A DNA stretch of 64,000 nt from Coptis chinensis (GCA_015680905.1 CM027377.1:34062501-34126500); one strand, 5' to 3'; shown: positions 13,070-25,941, counted from the first letter of the stretch. Numbers and translations: made by a program. Notes: generated by a model from the letters alone, not told the origin.

Positions 13070-16000
13070 ATCCCCCACTATTTCAAAATACTAATAGTCC
13101 CCCACTATTTTGGAATAGGATATTACAAAAGAAATGGGTTAACGAAATGCCAGAGAGAATAAAAAACCAATGCATAAGATCTTGGGTGCTTTGCGTGCTT
13201 GAACCGAAATATAGGGTAACATGTCTTATAATAATGTGAAAGTGGTGGATTAAAAAATCTTTGAACCAACATTCCCTTGTAGTAAAATAGAGGACATGCA
13301 CCCACATTGCTCTTTCATTATATGCACATTACTAGCGGTTTTTGCTTTTTGGCCCTTGCTGCTTTTGTGTTATGTGAATGCTCTAGAGTACTTGCCGAAT
13401 ACTCATAAGAACCGACCCCAGTTCTACATTCACGTGGGTGGATATCCATCAAGTGTACATAGCGGTTAAAATACACTATCTCATAAAAATAATGGACTAT
13501 GGATTCCATTAAAAGAGTAAAATAACTCATCCTTTTCTCATTGCTATTCAAGTTATACAAAGTATACAATAATGCTATCTAGTCATAGGGTGGGGCGCCT
13601 CAAAGAAAGACAATAGCATACCGTGAGCTTAATGAGGTGACTTGTTTTTCCCTTTGAACCTACTTCATGGGATCTCCAATCACATAGGTGGGGTTCTTGT
13701 GCCGATTGTAAGCCCTCTATCTAAGGCAAAAAAGTCCCATCCCCTCGACGATAACCACTTGCCTCCAAAGAAGTGGTGCGGTTTAGACATGTGGCCAAAC
13801 TAAGTCCAACCTAACATAATCTCTAGAGAGTGCTTGATTAAGTTATATCTCAACTTACATGTATTATTTTCCCATCCCATTGCACATAAGATAACATGTC
13901 TTAGCTATTGCAATGAATGACAATTGCAAAGCATATACACATCGAGGTTTTAGAGCCAATGGGAAGATTTGCCAAGAGGTTGCTAACCCACTCAAAGATC
14001 ATCACATGCCTTTTCTAAGGTGATTAGCTTGGATGATATCCAAGACATTCAATTTCCACCAAAGGTAAACACATAAACATTCTTTGATCCAGGTTTATAA
14101 CATATTACCCTTCTAACAATGATGGAAATCTACTAAATATCGATCCATAATCAATGGCTCGCTATAAGTACTTGGATAATCGACAATATACATCAAAGTT
14201 CCTTATAAGGACACAATGGGTTATCACCAAGATGCCATTAATGTAGGCAATGTCATGTCTCACATACATTATCCATCAAGTACAATTGGCTACCAATGAT
14301 ATTGACATATTTAGTATGAGAAAACACAAGGAGATTATTTTTCATAAGATGGATATTTGCCACAAAATGTGTTAACACATGCTTACTATCATAATACCCA
14401 TACTTTTCAATGAAAAAATATTTCTACTAAGTGCTATAACAATATAATGAGACCAACATGAGTTTTAATTCCTATATTCACCACCATTCAATTCAGAGTG
14501 CCCAAAATTCCCCAATACCATCCGGCGGTCCGGTTTAAGGTGTTTGTGGCTTCAACCATATTCAAACGTCAACATCTTGACAACCTAAATATAGCGATTC
14601 TGAAATGAGTTTAACAACATAATAAACTATCATTTTCAATGACGGTTTATGGCGTGTTTCAAATAGAATTTCTCTGTCTCATACACATTCTCAATGCTAG
14701 CACTCATGATATTAAATCATCTAAACAAAGAGAGATTAACACATATGTCTTGCTTTGCTCTAAAGAAAGTACACATTTTTTTATCAACAACGGTGCTTTG
14801 ACATCCATATGACACTAATATGTTGTTGAATTGCTCATGCCATTTATAGGCGCTTGAATCAACTCATACAAAGATTTAACTAAATTGTATACCTTCAAAT
14901 TTCATCACCGGTACTACTTGGTATTGTAGTTCCAAGACAACTACTCAACTAGAGTCTTTAGAATTCTAGAAGAAATTCTAGTTATATGAGCAAGGTTTCA
15001 AAATAGTATAAATCTTGTCTCTAATTGAAACCCCTTGGCTATTATTATTAGCATTGTATTTTGCAATACAACTATCACGTTTTAGTTTTCTCTTGAAGAT
15101 CCAATTCAACCTATAGATCCCCCAATAAATCAAGAGTTAAGTTTAAAGGAGTTGTATCCTTCAAAAAGGACACTTCTCATAGATGGACAACTTCCTTATA
15201 GGTTAATGAATCTTCCTCAAGAAACATATAAACATCATCACCGTGAATGGTGGAAATACTCATTGATAGTCTTCCAAATTTCTTGTGCGAAATAATGGGA
15301 TTATCTTATGTAGTTCATTATGAACATTCAACCACTCTATGCCAATTTCTCGAAAAGCACAACCTCAAATAAAATTAGCATATAAGACATTCAATAATAG
15401 TGTGGTATCTACAAAATTGTTATCATTCATGACAACTGAAAACAAACATCACTATTATGAGTTTCACCAATGAACATCTACTTGATAATTCTAGGTCTCA
15501 AAAAAAAAAATATATTTCTTTTAGATTCATTCACAATAGCCTTGGCAAGACACCCCCCACATTTTGAAACATTTTTGGATAGGCCCAAGACCTTTCCATA
15601 CTTTGTAGTTCAGTGTCTTTCCAATTATCTTGTGAGATGAACTATGGTAAAACAGTGTCATGCATATGGGTCACTACCCCCCACAGTTCAATGGTTACTC
15701 AACCTAATCAAACTTACATGCAAAACACATTATACCGCTACAAACACTAAAAGAAACAACAACAATAAAATGCACTCTTATGACAAGAATATACTTTACT
15801 CAAGTCTATAATTATAGATCATATTAAACATAGTCATATTATGTTCATGCTATCTATATAAAAGGAAATCCACAAGTGATTCAAATGAATTTTAAATAAT
15901 AGAAGAATTAGATGAAAAAGGTTTTACCCGAGATAATATCATTATCATCCTTCTTTTCATCATTCAACATTCCAACTGTCATAGGGAGACAATCCACGCA

Positions 16001-16391
16001 CTTGTACATCACCTTGGCTATTTATCCATAGTCATAGGAGGATAATGCCTAATAAGACAATCTACAAGCGTTACATCTCCTTGTCTAAAATAGTCACTGG
16101 AGGATATTGTCTAAGAAGACAAACCATTACCTTACATCTCCTTGACTAAATTAGGTTTAAGAGGATATTGATTGTTTCCCATATTGTTTCCTCTCGTAGA
16201 CAACGATGCTCATTACTTAATAATATATGACATAGTTAAACTTCATGCCTATGTTAAATAATGCATTCATGCCAAACATGGTTAATATCATATCATAGGT
16301 TCAGAAAAAGTAAACTTTAACTGTACCCCTCACAACAAAAAGTATACGATATTTAAGCAAATCTAGCCACTGAATATGCAAAACAACTGAG
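13070..16391 (-). repeat. Copy B of the copia-derived repeat unit (minus strand, 5'-truncated)
   Basis: A direct repeat of 8090-11350 and an inverted repeat of about 17985-21300. It ends at 16391 (shared ...AACAACTGAG), where similarity to A stops and a plus-strand gag fragment begins. No intact gene. Compared with A and C, this copy carries many small changes at CAG/CTG sites, for example TCTCAGAAAG in A and C against TCTCGAAAAG in B near 15350. Confidence 0.8.
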
Positions 16392-16915
16392 CTATCAAGG
16401 TGATGTAACGTCTCAAATCCATGATTTTCATGTGCTGATTAATGATTTGAAAACTGAGGGTATTAATTTACCCGAATCCTTTGTTGCTTTGGATGTTTGA
16501 TTGAGAAACTCCCCGAAGTCTTGGAAACACTATAAAAATAGTATGAAGCATAAAGCGTAGCGATGACTCTTGAGGATGTGATCATTCACATTCACATAGA
16601 GGAAAAAGAACAAGACTTCGGGATGAGGTGTTGTCTAAGGAATTTCATTCTAAAGCCAATATCATTGAAGGTAATCCCAAAGAAATCTAACAAAACCTCT
16701 AAAAAGCAGAAGTCCAACAAAAATAAGAATTTCAAGGTCAAAGGCACTTCTTTTAAAAGGAGTGGTACTGGCAATGGAAATTGTTATGTTTGTGGTAAAC
16801 CTGGACATAGGGCTTTTCAGTGCAGACACAAGAAAGACACTGATGATCCTCCCAATGCTAATCTAGTTGAGGGAGATGATATTGTTGCTGCTGTTAAGGA
16901 AAGAGTTTTGTAGTA
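16392..16915 (+). pseudogene. Copia gag fragment with intact zinc knuckle
   Basis: It corresponds to about 4925-5390 of copia relic 1. The open frame 16563-16913 (116 residues) includes a perfect CX2CX4HX4C zinc knuckle (CYVCGKPGHRAFQC at about residues 81-94), which binds genomic RNA in retroelement capsids. The same motif is damaged in relic 1. Gag homology stops right after the GATATTGTTGCTGCTGTT block, where copia sequence would run on into protease. Here it is fused to the 5' end of repeat unit C (AAGGAAAGAG), giving a stop after ERVL. A fragment, not a functional gag. Confidence 0.8.
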
Positions 16916-18869
16916 GAACAAAGGAGAGTGCTTTAATACGGCAATCAAAAGATAAGTCTTTTACTTTGAATTATTTTTGTGTTATTGTATTATGACTTTA
17001 GAAATTTTCTAATAATTTCGGTTTTGTTAGGGAAACCAATTAAAGATTCAATATTTATTGATCTTTTGTGGTTTATCAAACCCTATATGGTTGTAGACCT
17101 TTCTCCTACGTTTGTGGGAGTCAAATATGAGATTTCTATCAAGAAAAACGTCAAAGTTCGTCTTTTTGACTGCTGCGTCACTCGTTACGGAAACTGCTAT
17201 AACTTTCAGCTCGAACTTCGGTTTTGCAATCCGCTTTTTGGGTTGAAAAGCTGATTCAAAGAGCTTTCCAGTGGTATAAGGCTTGATACCCAATTCTTCA
17301 TGAGCTGGTTCAGAATTACAGTTCTTTTGAACTGTTTTTTCTAGGAGGAAAATATGGTAATCCGATTTTTCAATCGGTTAGGTATCGTATTCTTTCACTC
17401 TTTGCAATTCTTTTGGTTTGATTATATGGTGATATTCTTGCCTTGAGTTGCATGCTAGTTTTTCTTAGGAGGAAATCCTAAGCTTAAACTTCTTTAATAA
17501 CCTAGTCAACAAATTATAATGGTGTTTATCATCGAGGAATTAATTGGTTTGACTAGAAGTAGTTTGATATTAATTTTCTTTGTACATATGTAGATGTATG
17601 TAGATGGTCTAAGAGAGACCTTAAGATAGTTAATATCAACCACACTCAAATCTTGGATAGTAATTATAATGTATTCAATGCATAATTGCTTATCTTTATT
17701 GAGTGAACGTGTTGTTAGACGATGGTTATAATTATACTGTTGTGAAAATACATGTTAGATGAAGTAACTTGTAGCTTATATCCAATATAGCATATGTTAA
17801 AGTTGTGTAGCATGCTAGTTTTGGATATTAATCATCGTGGATTTACTTTAAACTTGATAATAGTTTATTGGTAAATTTTTCTAGTTGAAGACATTAATGG
17901 ATTGAGCCATTAGATGTTGTGGTAGTACTTGAGGTCTTATTGATAGGGTATTCTATCTTACTTGAGCTCAAATAAAAAGAGGAGGTGGAGTCCTCAGTTG
18001 TTTTGCATATTCAGTGGCTAGATTTGCTTAAATATTGTATACTTTTTGTTGTGAGAGGTACAGTTAAAGTTTACTTTTCCTGAACCTATGATATGATATT
18101 TACCATGTCTGCCATGAATGCATTATTTAACATTGACATAAAGTTTAACCATGTCATATATTATTAAGTAATGAGCATCGTTGTCTACGAGAGGAAACAA
18201 TATGGGAAACAATCAATATCCTCTTAAACCTAATTTAGTCAAGGAGATGTAAGGTAATGGTTTGTCTTCTTAGACAATATCCTCCAAATGACTATTTTTT
18301 AGACAAGGAGATGTAACGCTTGTAGATTGTCTTATTAGGCATTATCCTCCTATGACTATGGATAAATAGCCAAGGTGATGTACAAAAGTGTGGATTGTCT
18401 CCCTATGGCCGGTTGGAATGTTGAATGATGAAAAGAAGGATGATAATGATATTATCTCGGGTAAAACCTTTTTCATCCGATTCTTCTATTCTTTAAGATT
18501 CATTAGAATCTTTTGTGGATTTCCTTTCATATAGATAACATGAACATAATATGACTATGTTTATATGATCCGTAATCATAGACTTGAGTAAAAAGTATAT
18601 TCTTGTCATAAGAGTGCATTTTATTGTTGTTGTTTCTTTTAGTGTTTGTAGCGGTATAATGTGTTTTGCATGTAAGTTTGATTAGGTTGAGTAACTATTG
18701 AACTGTGGGGGTAGTGACCCATATGCATGACACTGTTTTTACCATAGTTCATCTCACAAGATAATTGGAAAGACAATCAACTACAAAGTATGGAAAGGTC
18801 CGGGCCTATCCAAAAATGTTTCAAAATGTGGGGTGTCTTGCCAAGGCTATTGTGAATGAATCTAAAAAG

Positions 18870-18940
<71 letters not shown>

Positions 18941-21352
18941 TTTTTAGAATTATCAAGTAGATGTTCATTGGTGAAACTCATAATAGTGATGTTTGTTTTC
19001 AGTTGTCATGAGTGATAACAATTTTGTAGATACCACACTATTATTGAATGTCTTATATGCTAATTTTATTTGAGGTTGTGCTTTCTGAGAAATTGGCATA
19101 GAGTGGTTGAATGTTCATAATAAACTACATAAGAGGATCCCATAATTTCTGAGCAAGAAATTTGGAAGACTATCAGTGAGTATATCCACCATTCACGGTG
19201 ATGGTGTTTATATGTTTCTTGAGGAAGATTCATTAACCTATAAGGAAGTTGTCTGTCTATGAGAAGTGTCCTTTTTGAAGGATACAACTCCTCTAAACCG
19301 GACTCTTGATTTATTGGGGGATCTATAAGTTGAATTGGATCTTCAAGAGAAAACTAAAAGCGTGATAGTTGTATTGCAAAATACAATGCTAATAATAATA
19401 GCCAAGGGGTTTCAATCGAGACAAAGATTTATACTATTTTGAAACCTTGCTCATATAACTAGAATTTCTTCTACAGAATTCTAAAGACTCTAGTTGAGTA
19501 GTTGTCTTGAACTACAATACCAAGTAGTACCAGGTGATGAGCTGAAGGTATACAATTTAGTTAAATCTTTGTATGAGTTGATTCAAGCCCCTATAAATGG
19601 CATGAGCAATTCAACAACATATTAGTATCATATGGATGTCAAAGTACCGTTGTTGATAAAAAATGTGTACTTTCTTTAGAGCAAAGCAAGACATATGTGT
19701 TAATCTCTCTTTGTTTAGATGATTTAATATCATGAGTGCTAGCATTGAGAATGTGTATGAGACAGAGAAATTCCTATTTGAAACATGTCATAAACCGTCA
19801 TTGAAAATGATATTTTATTATGTTGTTAAACTCATTTCTCAGAATCTTGCTATATTCGGTTGTCAAGATGTTGACGTTTGAATATGGTTGAAGGCCACCA
19901 AGCACCTTAAACCCGACCCGCGGATGGTATAGGGAATTTTGGGCACTACAGAATTGAATGGTAGTGAATATAGGAATTAAAACTCATGTTGGTCTCATTA
20001 TATTGTTATAAAGACTTAGTAGAAATATTTTTCATTGAAAAGTATGGGTATTATGATAGTAAGCATGTGTTAACACATTTTGTGGCAAATATCCATCTTA
20101 TGAAAAATAATCTCCTTGTGTTTTCTCATACTAAATATGTCAATATCATTGGTAGCCAATTGTACTTGATGGATAATGTATGTGAGACATGACATTGCCT
20201 ACATTAATGGCATCTTGGTGATAACCCATTGTGGTCCTTATAAGGAACTTTGATGTATATTGTCGATTATCCAAGTACTATAGCAGAGCCATTGATTATG
20301 GACTGATATTTAGTAGATTTTCATCATTGTTAGAAGGGTAATATGTTATAAACTGGATCCAGTAATGTTTATGTGTTTACCTTTGATGGAAATTGAGTGT
20401 CTTGGATATCATCCAAGCTAATCGCCTTAGAAAAGGCATGTGATGATCTTTGAGTGGGTTAGCAACCTCTTGGCAAATCTTCCCATTGGCTCTAAAAACC
20501 TCTGATGTGTATATGCTTTGCAAGCTGTCTCATTGCAATAGCTAAGACATGTTATCTTATGTGCAATGGGAAAAAGAATAATGTAAATTGAGATATAACT
20601 TAATCAAGCGGCTAGAGATTATGTTAGGTTGGACTTAGTTTGGCCACATGTCTAACCGCACCACCACTTCTTTGGAGGCAAGTGGTTATCGTCGAGGGGA
20701 TGGGACTTTTGCCTTAGATAGAGGCGACACCGACGGCAACCCCACCTATGTGATTGGAGATCCCATGAAGTAGGTTCAAAGGGAAAACAAGTCACCTCGC
20801 TCTACGGTATGCTATTGTCTTTCTTTGAGGCGCCCCACCCTATGACTAGATAGCATTATTGTATACTTTGTATAACTTGAATAGCAATGAGAAAAGGATG
20901 AGTTATTTTACTCTTAATGGAATCCATAGTCCATTATTTTTATGAGATAGTGTATTTTAACCGCTATGTACACTTGATGGATATCCACCTACGTGAATGT
21001 AGAACCTGGTCGGTTCTTATGAGTATTCGAGCAAGTACTCTAGAGCATTCACATAACACAGGCGTATGAGGGCCAAAAAGCCGCAACACCGCTGAAACGG
21101 GCATATAATGAAAGAGCAATGTGGGTGCATGTCCTCTATTTTACTACAAGGAATGTTGGTTCAAAGATTTTTAATCCACCACTTTCACGTATTATAAGAC
21201 ATGTTACCCTATGATCGGTTCAAGCCCGTAAAAGCACCATTATCTTATGCATTGTTTTTTCGATTCTCTCGGCATTTCGTTAACCCATTTCTTTTGTAAT
21301 ATCCTATTCCAAAATAGTGGGGACTATTAGTATTTTGAAATAGTGGGGGGAT
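16898..21352 (+). repeat. Copy C of the copia-derived repeat unit (plus strand)
   Basis: Inverted relative to A and B. Recognisable but badly broken copia pol traces lie at about 19200-20200: a block resembling the KYxARLVAKGF motif at about 19370-19410, and at about 20020-20180 a stretch resembling YYDSK...IIGSLMYLM near the end of the reverse transcriptase. Bases 20650-21340 are the non-coding 3' tail, ending in a polypurine tract (TAGTGGGGGGA) directly before the LTR. A roughly 60-base motif (AAGGAGATGTAA...ATCCTCC) is repeated about three times at 18180-18400. No complete gene. Confidence 0.78.
18872..18945. repeat. (TA)n microsatellite followed by poly(T)
   Basis: An uninterrupted TA run of about 50 bases, then about 23 T. 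Copies A and B have only a short A/T tract at the corresponding place, so the expansion is specific to copy C. Small open frames across it on both strands are artefacts of the repeat. Confidence 0.95.
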
Positions 21353-21979
21353 TGTTGGAATCTCTTGTGTATTTCTAAATACTAGTGTGTTAATGTGCAA
21401 AGTGGAGGAGATGAACAAATGGTATTCTCGCCACTTTAGTGCATAGTAGATAGTCCCACATTGGTTATCCACCACATCGGGTAGGGTTCGGGCCCGGGCT
21501 TGGGCTTCTTGTTGTGGGTAGTGGTTTGACCAATAGCCTAAACTTGTTTTGCCTTTTTCTTGAGCAACAAGTTTCGGTGTTCTATTAGAGGAGTTGGTCT
21601 CTTTTCTCCTAACCTCTATAAATAGGACTGTGAGTCCATAGAGAAAATAGACTTGATCGAAACTCAACTCGGGAGAAACGAAAAACTCAAACCCAGTCCT
21701 TTTCTTCTTCTCTTCTTCATGTCACGCGCAGGAGAGTTATATTGTCGTTTAGAGGGTAGTCCGTTTCTAGTGCAAAGTCGATCTATTTGTAACCATTGAA
21801 TCCTGTGAGGAAGATGCCATTTGTTGCCTTTTCTCGCACCATTGGAAGGGGCTTAAATTTTCCTTAAGGACGACCCTAATCCAGCCTTGGTTATTCCTGC
21901 CATCGCCGTCCTTGTTTCTTCATTGCTACTGTTCCTTCTGTTCTACTTTAGTTGCTGTGTTCATACAACTATTCTAACA
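21353..21979 (+). repeat. Copia 3' LTR of copy C (plus strand)
   Basis: A 627-base LTR with termini TGTTGGAAT...ATTCTAACA, preceded by a G-rich polypurine tract. It matches the LTR at 12452-13069 in inverse orientation. The strand and the tract place it as the 3' LTR of copy C. The sequence after it (ATATCTAGTGGGTAGTGG...) equals the leader-like block at 4362. Confidence 0.85.
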
Positions 21980-22620
21980 ATATCTAGTGGGTAGTGGAGT
22001 TCCACTTACAGTTGGATTCTGTCTCATAGCTTGAGAGTTCTACTTCAACTTGGTTTTGTGAAACCGAATTGGAGAGGATCATACCTCTATATAAACACTG
22101 CTGTGTTCATAAGAGGAGGATCAATCACAGAACAGAGGGAGAGAGACGCAGTGAGAGAACTCGTGTATATTGTGCTTCTGCTGCTGCAACCCTCTATATC
22201 AAGAGAGACAGAAGTCGTGTATACTGTGCTGCTGCTGCTTCCTCTATATCAAGAGAGACAGAAGTCGTGCTATTGCTAATCCAATTCAAGAGAACCAGAA
22301 ATCGTGAATACTCTATAGCCTTCATCCCACTTTTCAGAAACAGAGATTCACACCTATTCTCTTCTCTTCTTCCTGTCAGCCGCCAGAGAGAGTTATATTG
22401 CTGTTCTAGAGGGTAGTCTGTTCTAGTGCAAAGTCGCCACTTGTTAACCATTGAATCCTGAGGGAAAGACGCCACCGCTGCCTTTTCTCGCACCATTGGA
22501 AGGGGCGAAATCTTTCCTTAAGGACAGCCTAATCCGCGCCTTGGTTATTACCTGTTATTGTGTCCTTGTCTTCTATTGTTTTCTTTTATCTGCATACAAC
22601 ACAATCTACAACGGATTCTT
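21980..22620 (+). repeat. Leader and second, diverged partial LTR with 50-base tandem repeat
   Basis: Bases 21982-22052 duplicate the leader-like block at 4362. Bases 22141-22280 are about 2.6 copies of a 50-base tandem unit (CTCTATATCAAGAGAGACAG plus a CTG-rich run). Bases about 22350-22600 are a diverged copy of the right half of the LTR at 21353, sharing for example GAGAGTTATATTG, the TCGCACCATTGGAAGGGG block and TTCCTTAAGGAC. This suggests remains of a further element of the same family, with no internal coding sequence. Confidence 0.65.
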
Positions 22621-22704
22621 ATATAGACAGGGAAGAGCTATCGAGTTTGTGATTGTTCTAGTTTCCTACACGAGTATCTCGTATAGGACAAATGAGCTGG
22701 TCTC

Positions 22705-23188
22705 TAGGCGCTTTACGGGCCGATCTGAACAGGACACATTTAGGTCTAGGCCTGGCTCAAATCATATTTGATATTTTGAGTCCAAACCCAAATTAAGTTT
22801 TATTGGGCAAGTTCGGATTCGGGCCAGGCCTAGGTCCGTTAGCAATACATGGGAACTATTATTTTTGTCTAAAATTTAATCAAATTTGTAAGTAGCAAGA
22901 ATTTAATCCACAATTATTGTGTGGAAGACACAATACTAACCAATATGGTTTCTAATTTTCTATGTTAACTTTCAATAAATATAATAGATATAATGATATA
23001 TTAATAATATTAAATATAAAACATATAAACTATAATAGATTTCGAGTTGGGCCATTATCAGATCGGACATAGGTATGCCCAGACCTGACCCAATAATCTT
23101 ATCGGGCTAAATTTAAAGTCTAAGTCCTTATTTTATCGGTTCGGATTCAATCAAGTTTCGAGCTTGTCCCGGCCTATTGACAGCCATA
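22705..23188. mobile_element. hAT-like non-autonomous element (tentative)
   Basis: The right end TATTGACAGCCATA and left end TAGGCGCTTTACGGGCCG resemble the hAT-type termini seen nearby (TAGGGGTGTCAA family), with G/C-rich arms (GGGCC motifs) and an AT-rich middle. No exact 8-bp target duplication was found. Its right edge touches the next fragment. Confidence 0.45.
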
Positions 23189-23189
23189 A

Positions 23190-23470
23190 GCGGGTCAGAT
23201 ATGGCTGTATCTGAATCCGTATAAGAATTTTTTTCATGTATCCAAATCCGAATTCGAATAGAAATCCGATTGGATAAAACTAAAATTTTGTATTTAATTG
23301 AAAATAATATGACATTTTATTATTTACTCGAATCCAAACCTAATCGGATATATCCATATTCGTATCTGAATTAAAAAACGGATATATGTTTTTTACTTTA
23401 CCTAAATCCGACCCAAATTAAATTCGGATAGGGTCGGATTTAGGTCAACCCAACCCAATTCCCTTCCCTA
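23190..23470 (-). mobile_element. Truncated copy of the 28350 hAT-like MITE family, inverted
   Basis: Its right end, read on the minus strand, starts TAGGGAAGGGAATTGGG, like the left terminus TAGGGCAGGGAATTGGG at 28350. The interior GATATGGCTGTATC...GAATCC matches the other end of that element in inverse. The left terminus is missing, cut where the preceding element ends. Confidence 0.6.
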
Positions 23471-23615
23471 CTCAGAAGTCTAGAATCGTCACATTTGCAA
23501 CCCCGACAGTCTACACTTGTTAATCCCTATCTGTAATCAAACATGTGATGGCCAATTTTTTAAGTTGTCAAAGTGGCTAAACATGTAGACAATCTCATCT
23601 CGATATAGTCTCTAT

Positions 23616-24030
23616 TAGGACTGTTAATGGGTTGGTTTGGGTCGCATTTCGAAAATTCATTGCCGAACCAATAAAATATTACGGTATATGAAACCAACCC
23701 GAATTGATAATATTATAGTGCAATCGAAACCGAACCGACCCGAATCGAAATCTATGAAACTAATCAAATCTTAAATTATATCAATTAATTCAGCCACACA
23801 ATTTATAAAACCTATACAAAATTAATTATAAATACTACTAAAATGACATCTTATCTGTTTGGATTCATACTGGTTTGGTGGATGGCAAACTCGAAACCAA
23901 ACTAATATCTTATCGGAACTCAAAATTGAACTACCGAATTACCCAAACCCAATGGGTTAGTAGGTTTGGTTTGGTTTGTTTTGGTTAGGTTCGGTTCGGT
24001 TATTGGGTTATCCAACCCATTGACATCCCA
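23616..24030. mobile_element. hAT-like MITE with CAATGGGTTGG-type termini
   Basis: The left end TAGGACTGTTAATGGGTTGG and the right end, reverse-complemented TGGGATGTCAATGGGTTGG, form an imperfect terminal inverted repeat of about 19 bases. About 415 bases, with no coding capacity. I found no matching 8-bp flanking duplication, so the outer borders are approximate. Confidence 0.6.
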
Positions 24031-24553
24031 GAAGCCCAATCCATATTATTAAGTTGTTCCCAAGTTCTAGTTACACATATCCCACTTCATACTCACGGAC
24101 TAGATCCACAACCTACTTGTTTGGTTACAAGTATGCAAACATTGCTACACATCGGTTTTTTTAAGTCTTGAAACTCGTCCCTCGAGATCGATAGTTAGCA
24201 TGGTTTCTTTGGATTCTAATTGTAAATGATAATTGTAATTATATAGGAGAGACTCATTTATTTATTTTTTTAAAACAAAATGGAAGATAATTATGTTATT
24301 TAAATGACATTAGGGAGGCTCTTTTAAATTATCAATAATAAAATAGAGTTTGTTTTAATTTCAATGTGGGAAATGGGGGTAATTATTTAATTTAAGTGAC
24401 ATTAGAGAGGTGTTTCTAAATTATTAATAAAAAAGGGACGTTGTTCAAATTATATTAATAAAAGTGGGGTTTATTCTAAATTTTGTGAGAGAGGTGTTTT
24501 TAAATTAAGTAAATAAGGAGATCTTAAATTGCCTACTCGATATTGGAAAGGGT

Positions 24554-25519
24554 TAGGGGTGACTTTGGATCGGATCGGATCGGATTAACCTCCTTCGGAA
24601 TTTTTCGGAATTTTTTTCGGAACCTAATATGCAAGCCAAATCCGATCCAATTTTTTTTCGGATTCAAAATATATTTCCAATTTCGAAACTTTCAGAAATT
24701 TCAGAATACTTGGTAAATTTTCAAAGATCTCTTTACTTTCAATTATTTTTGGAATATCATACGTCAATGTTCATTGTAGGGAGAGAAAACCATGTCTACA
24801 ACACCAATATACCAACAACAATACGCACTTGTTTACTGAGAAACCCCATTTTTATTCAAACAAGTGATCCAAGAAAAAATGAGAAAAAGAACCTGCAGCC
24901 ACCAACAACAAGCATTGCATTCTGTTGAGGTCTGGGTATTTGTAATGTTTCAATCTTTTTTCGTGTGTGGAAATTGAAGCGTGAAGTGTCTGCATGAATA
25001 ATGGATTCTGGTCTTGGACTCTAAGTAGCTTTACATAACATTCTATCTATTGGAATTTGGCTTTTGGATTGGTCTGGAAGTCATTGTATGACTCAATGAC
25101 ATTTTTTTTTTCATATCATTGTTGTTATGGCAGACGGTGTAATGACAGTGGAGTGGTCCAATTCAAGTGGGAAAGTAGTGGCTAGGTTATGTTTTTGTTT
25201 TGTTTTTGGAAGTAAAAAACTAGAAAATGAATGAACGGTCGAGATCTGATCAAGATCTAATCAAGTGGATAGTGAGAGAACATATTTTTGGAATAAATTG
25301 ACAATAATATCGGAAATTTCAGATCAGTTATATATCGGAACTTCCGGATCGGATATCGGATCGGATCGGTTTTTAGAGTTATATCCGAATCCGATCCATT
25401 TTTTTTTTCAGAATTTTCGAAAATTGGAAAATCGGCCCATGAAAACTATACCCAAAACCAGACCAATTTCGGGTTGGATTTCAGAAAAATCGGAAATTCG
25501 GCAAAAATAGACACCCCTA
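24554..25519. mobile_element. hAT-like non-autonomous element, 966 bp
   Basis: The left end TAGGGGTGACTTTGGATCGG and right end (inverse) TAGGGGTGTCTATTTTTGCC share an 8-10 base terminus. The flanks GAAAGGGT and AGAAAGGT look like a target duplication with a one-base length difference. Subterminal regions are rich in GGATCGGATCGG and its variants. The interior has no transposase; open frames at 24629 and 25265 are low-complexity by-products. Confidence 0.62.
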
Positions 25520-25941
25520 AGAAAGGTATTCCGGAAGGTCCGACTATCATATAGTGTAGATATGTAGCCATCCTTGGAAATAAGCAAATAATGTGAACTT
25601 TAGATATTGAAATATTGTGTCTGAGCAGTTCTATACAGTGAGACTGCTTCAATTTTCCCAGCGACCCAGCCTCCAAGGTTGATGTACATTTTACATATTA
25701 AAAAAGCAAGAAAATGAGCTTAAGACCCTAATTATAGTTTTTATTATGGTCTAGATCATCCAGATTTTCAAATCAGAACAAATTATTAGATTATAATCAT
25801 AAAAAAAAACCTGTTTCATATTTTTAATCATTAATAAGGATGTGTCCAAGTGTTGACTTGACTTTTCCTTAATTTTTTTCCAACTTCACCCATCTTTATA
25901 TTTTAGAAAGATAGAGAGCGAGAGAGTAGAGCACATCCAAC

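Noticed and set aside
18765-18968. Ile/Tyr-repeat and Phe- or Lys-run open frames
   Set aside because: Direct translations of the TA microsatellite and the poly(T) tract.
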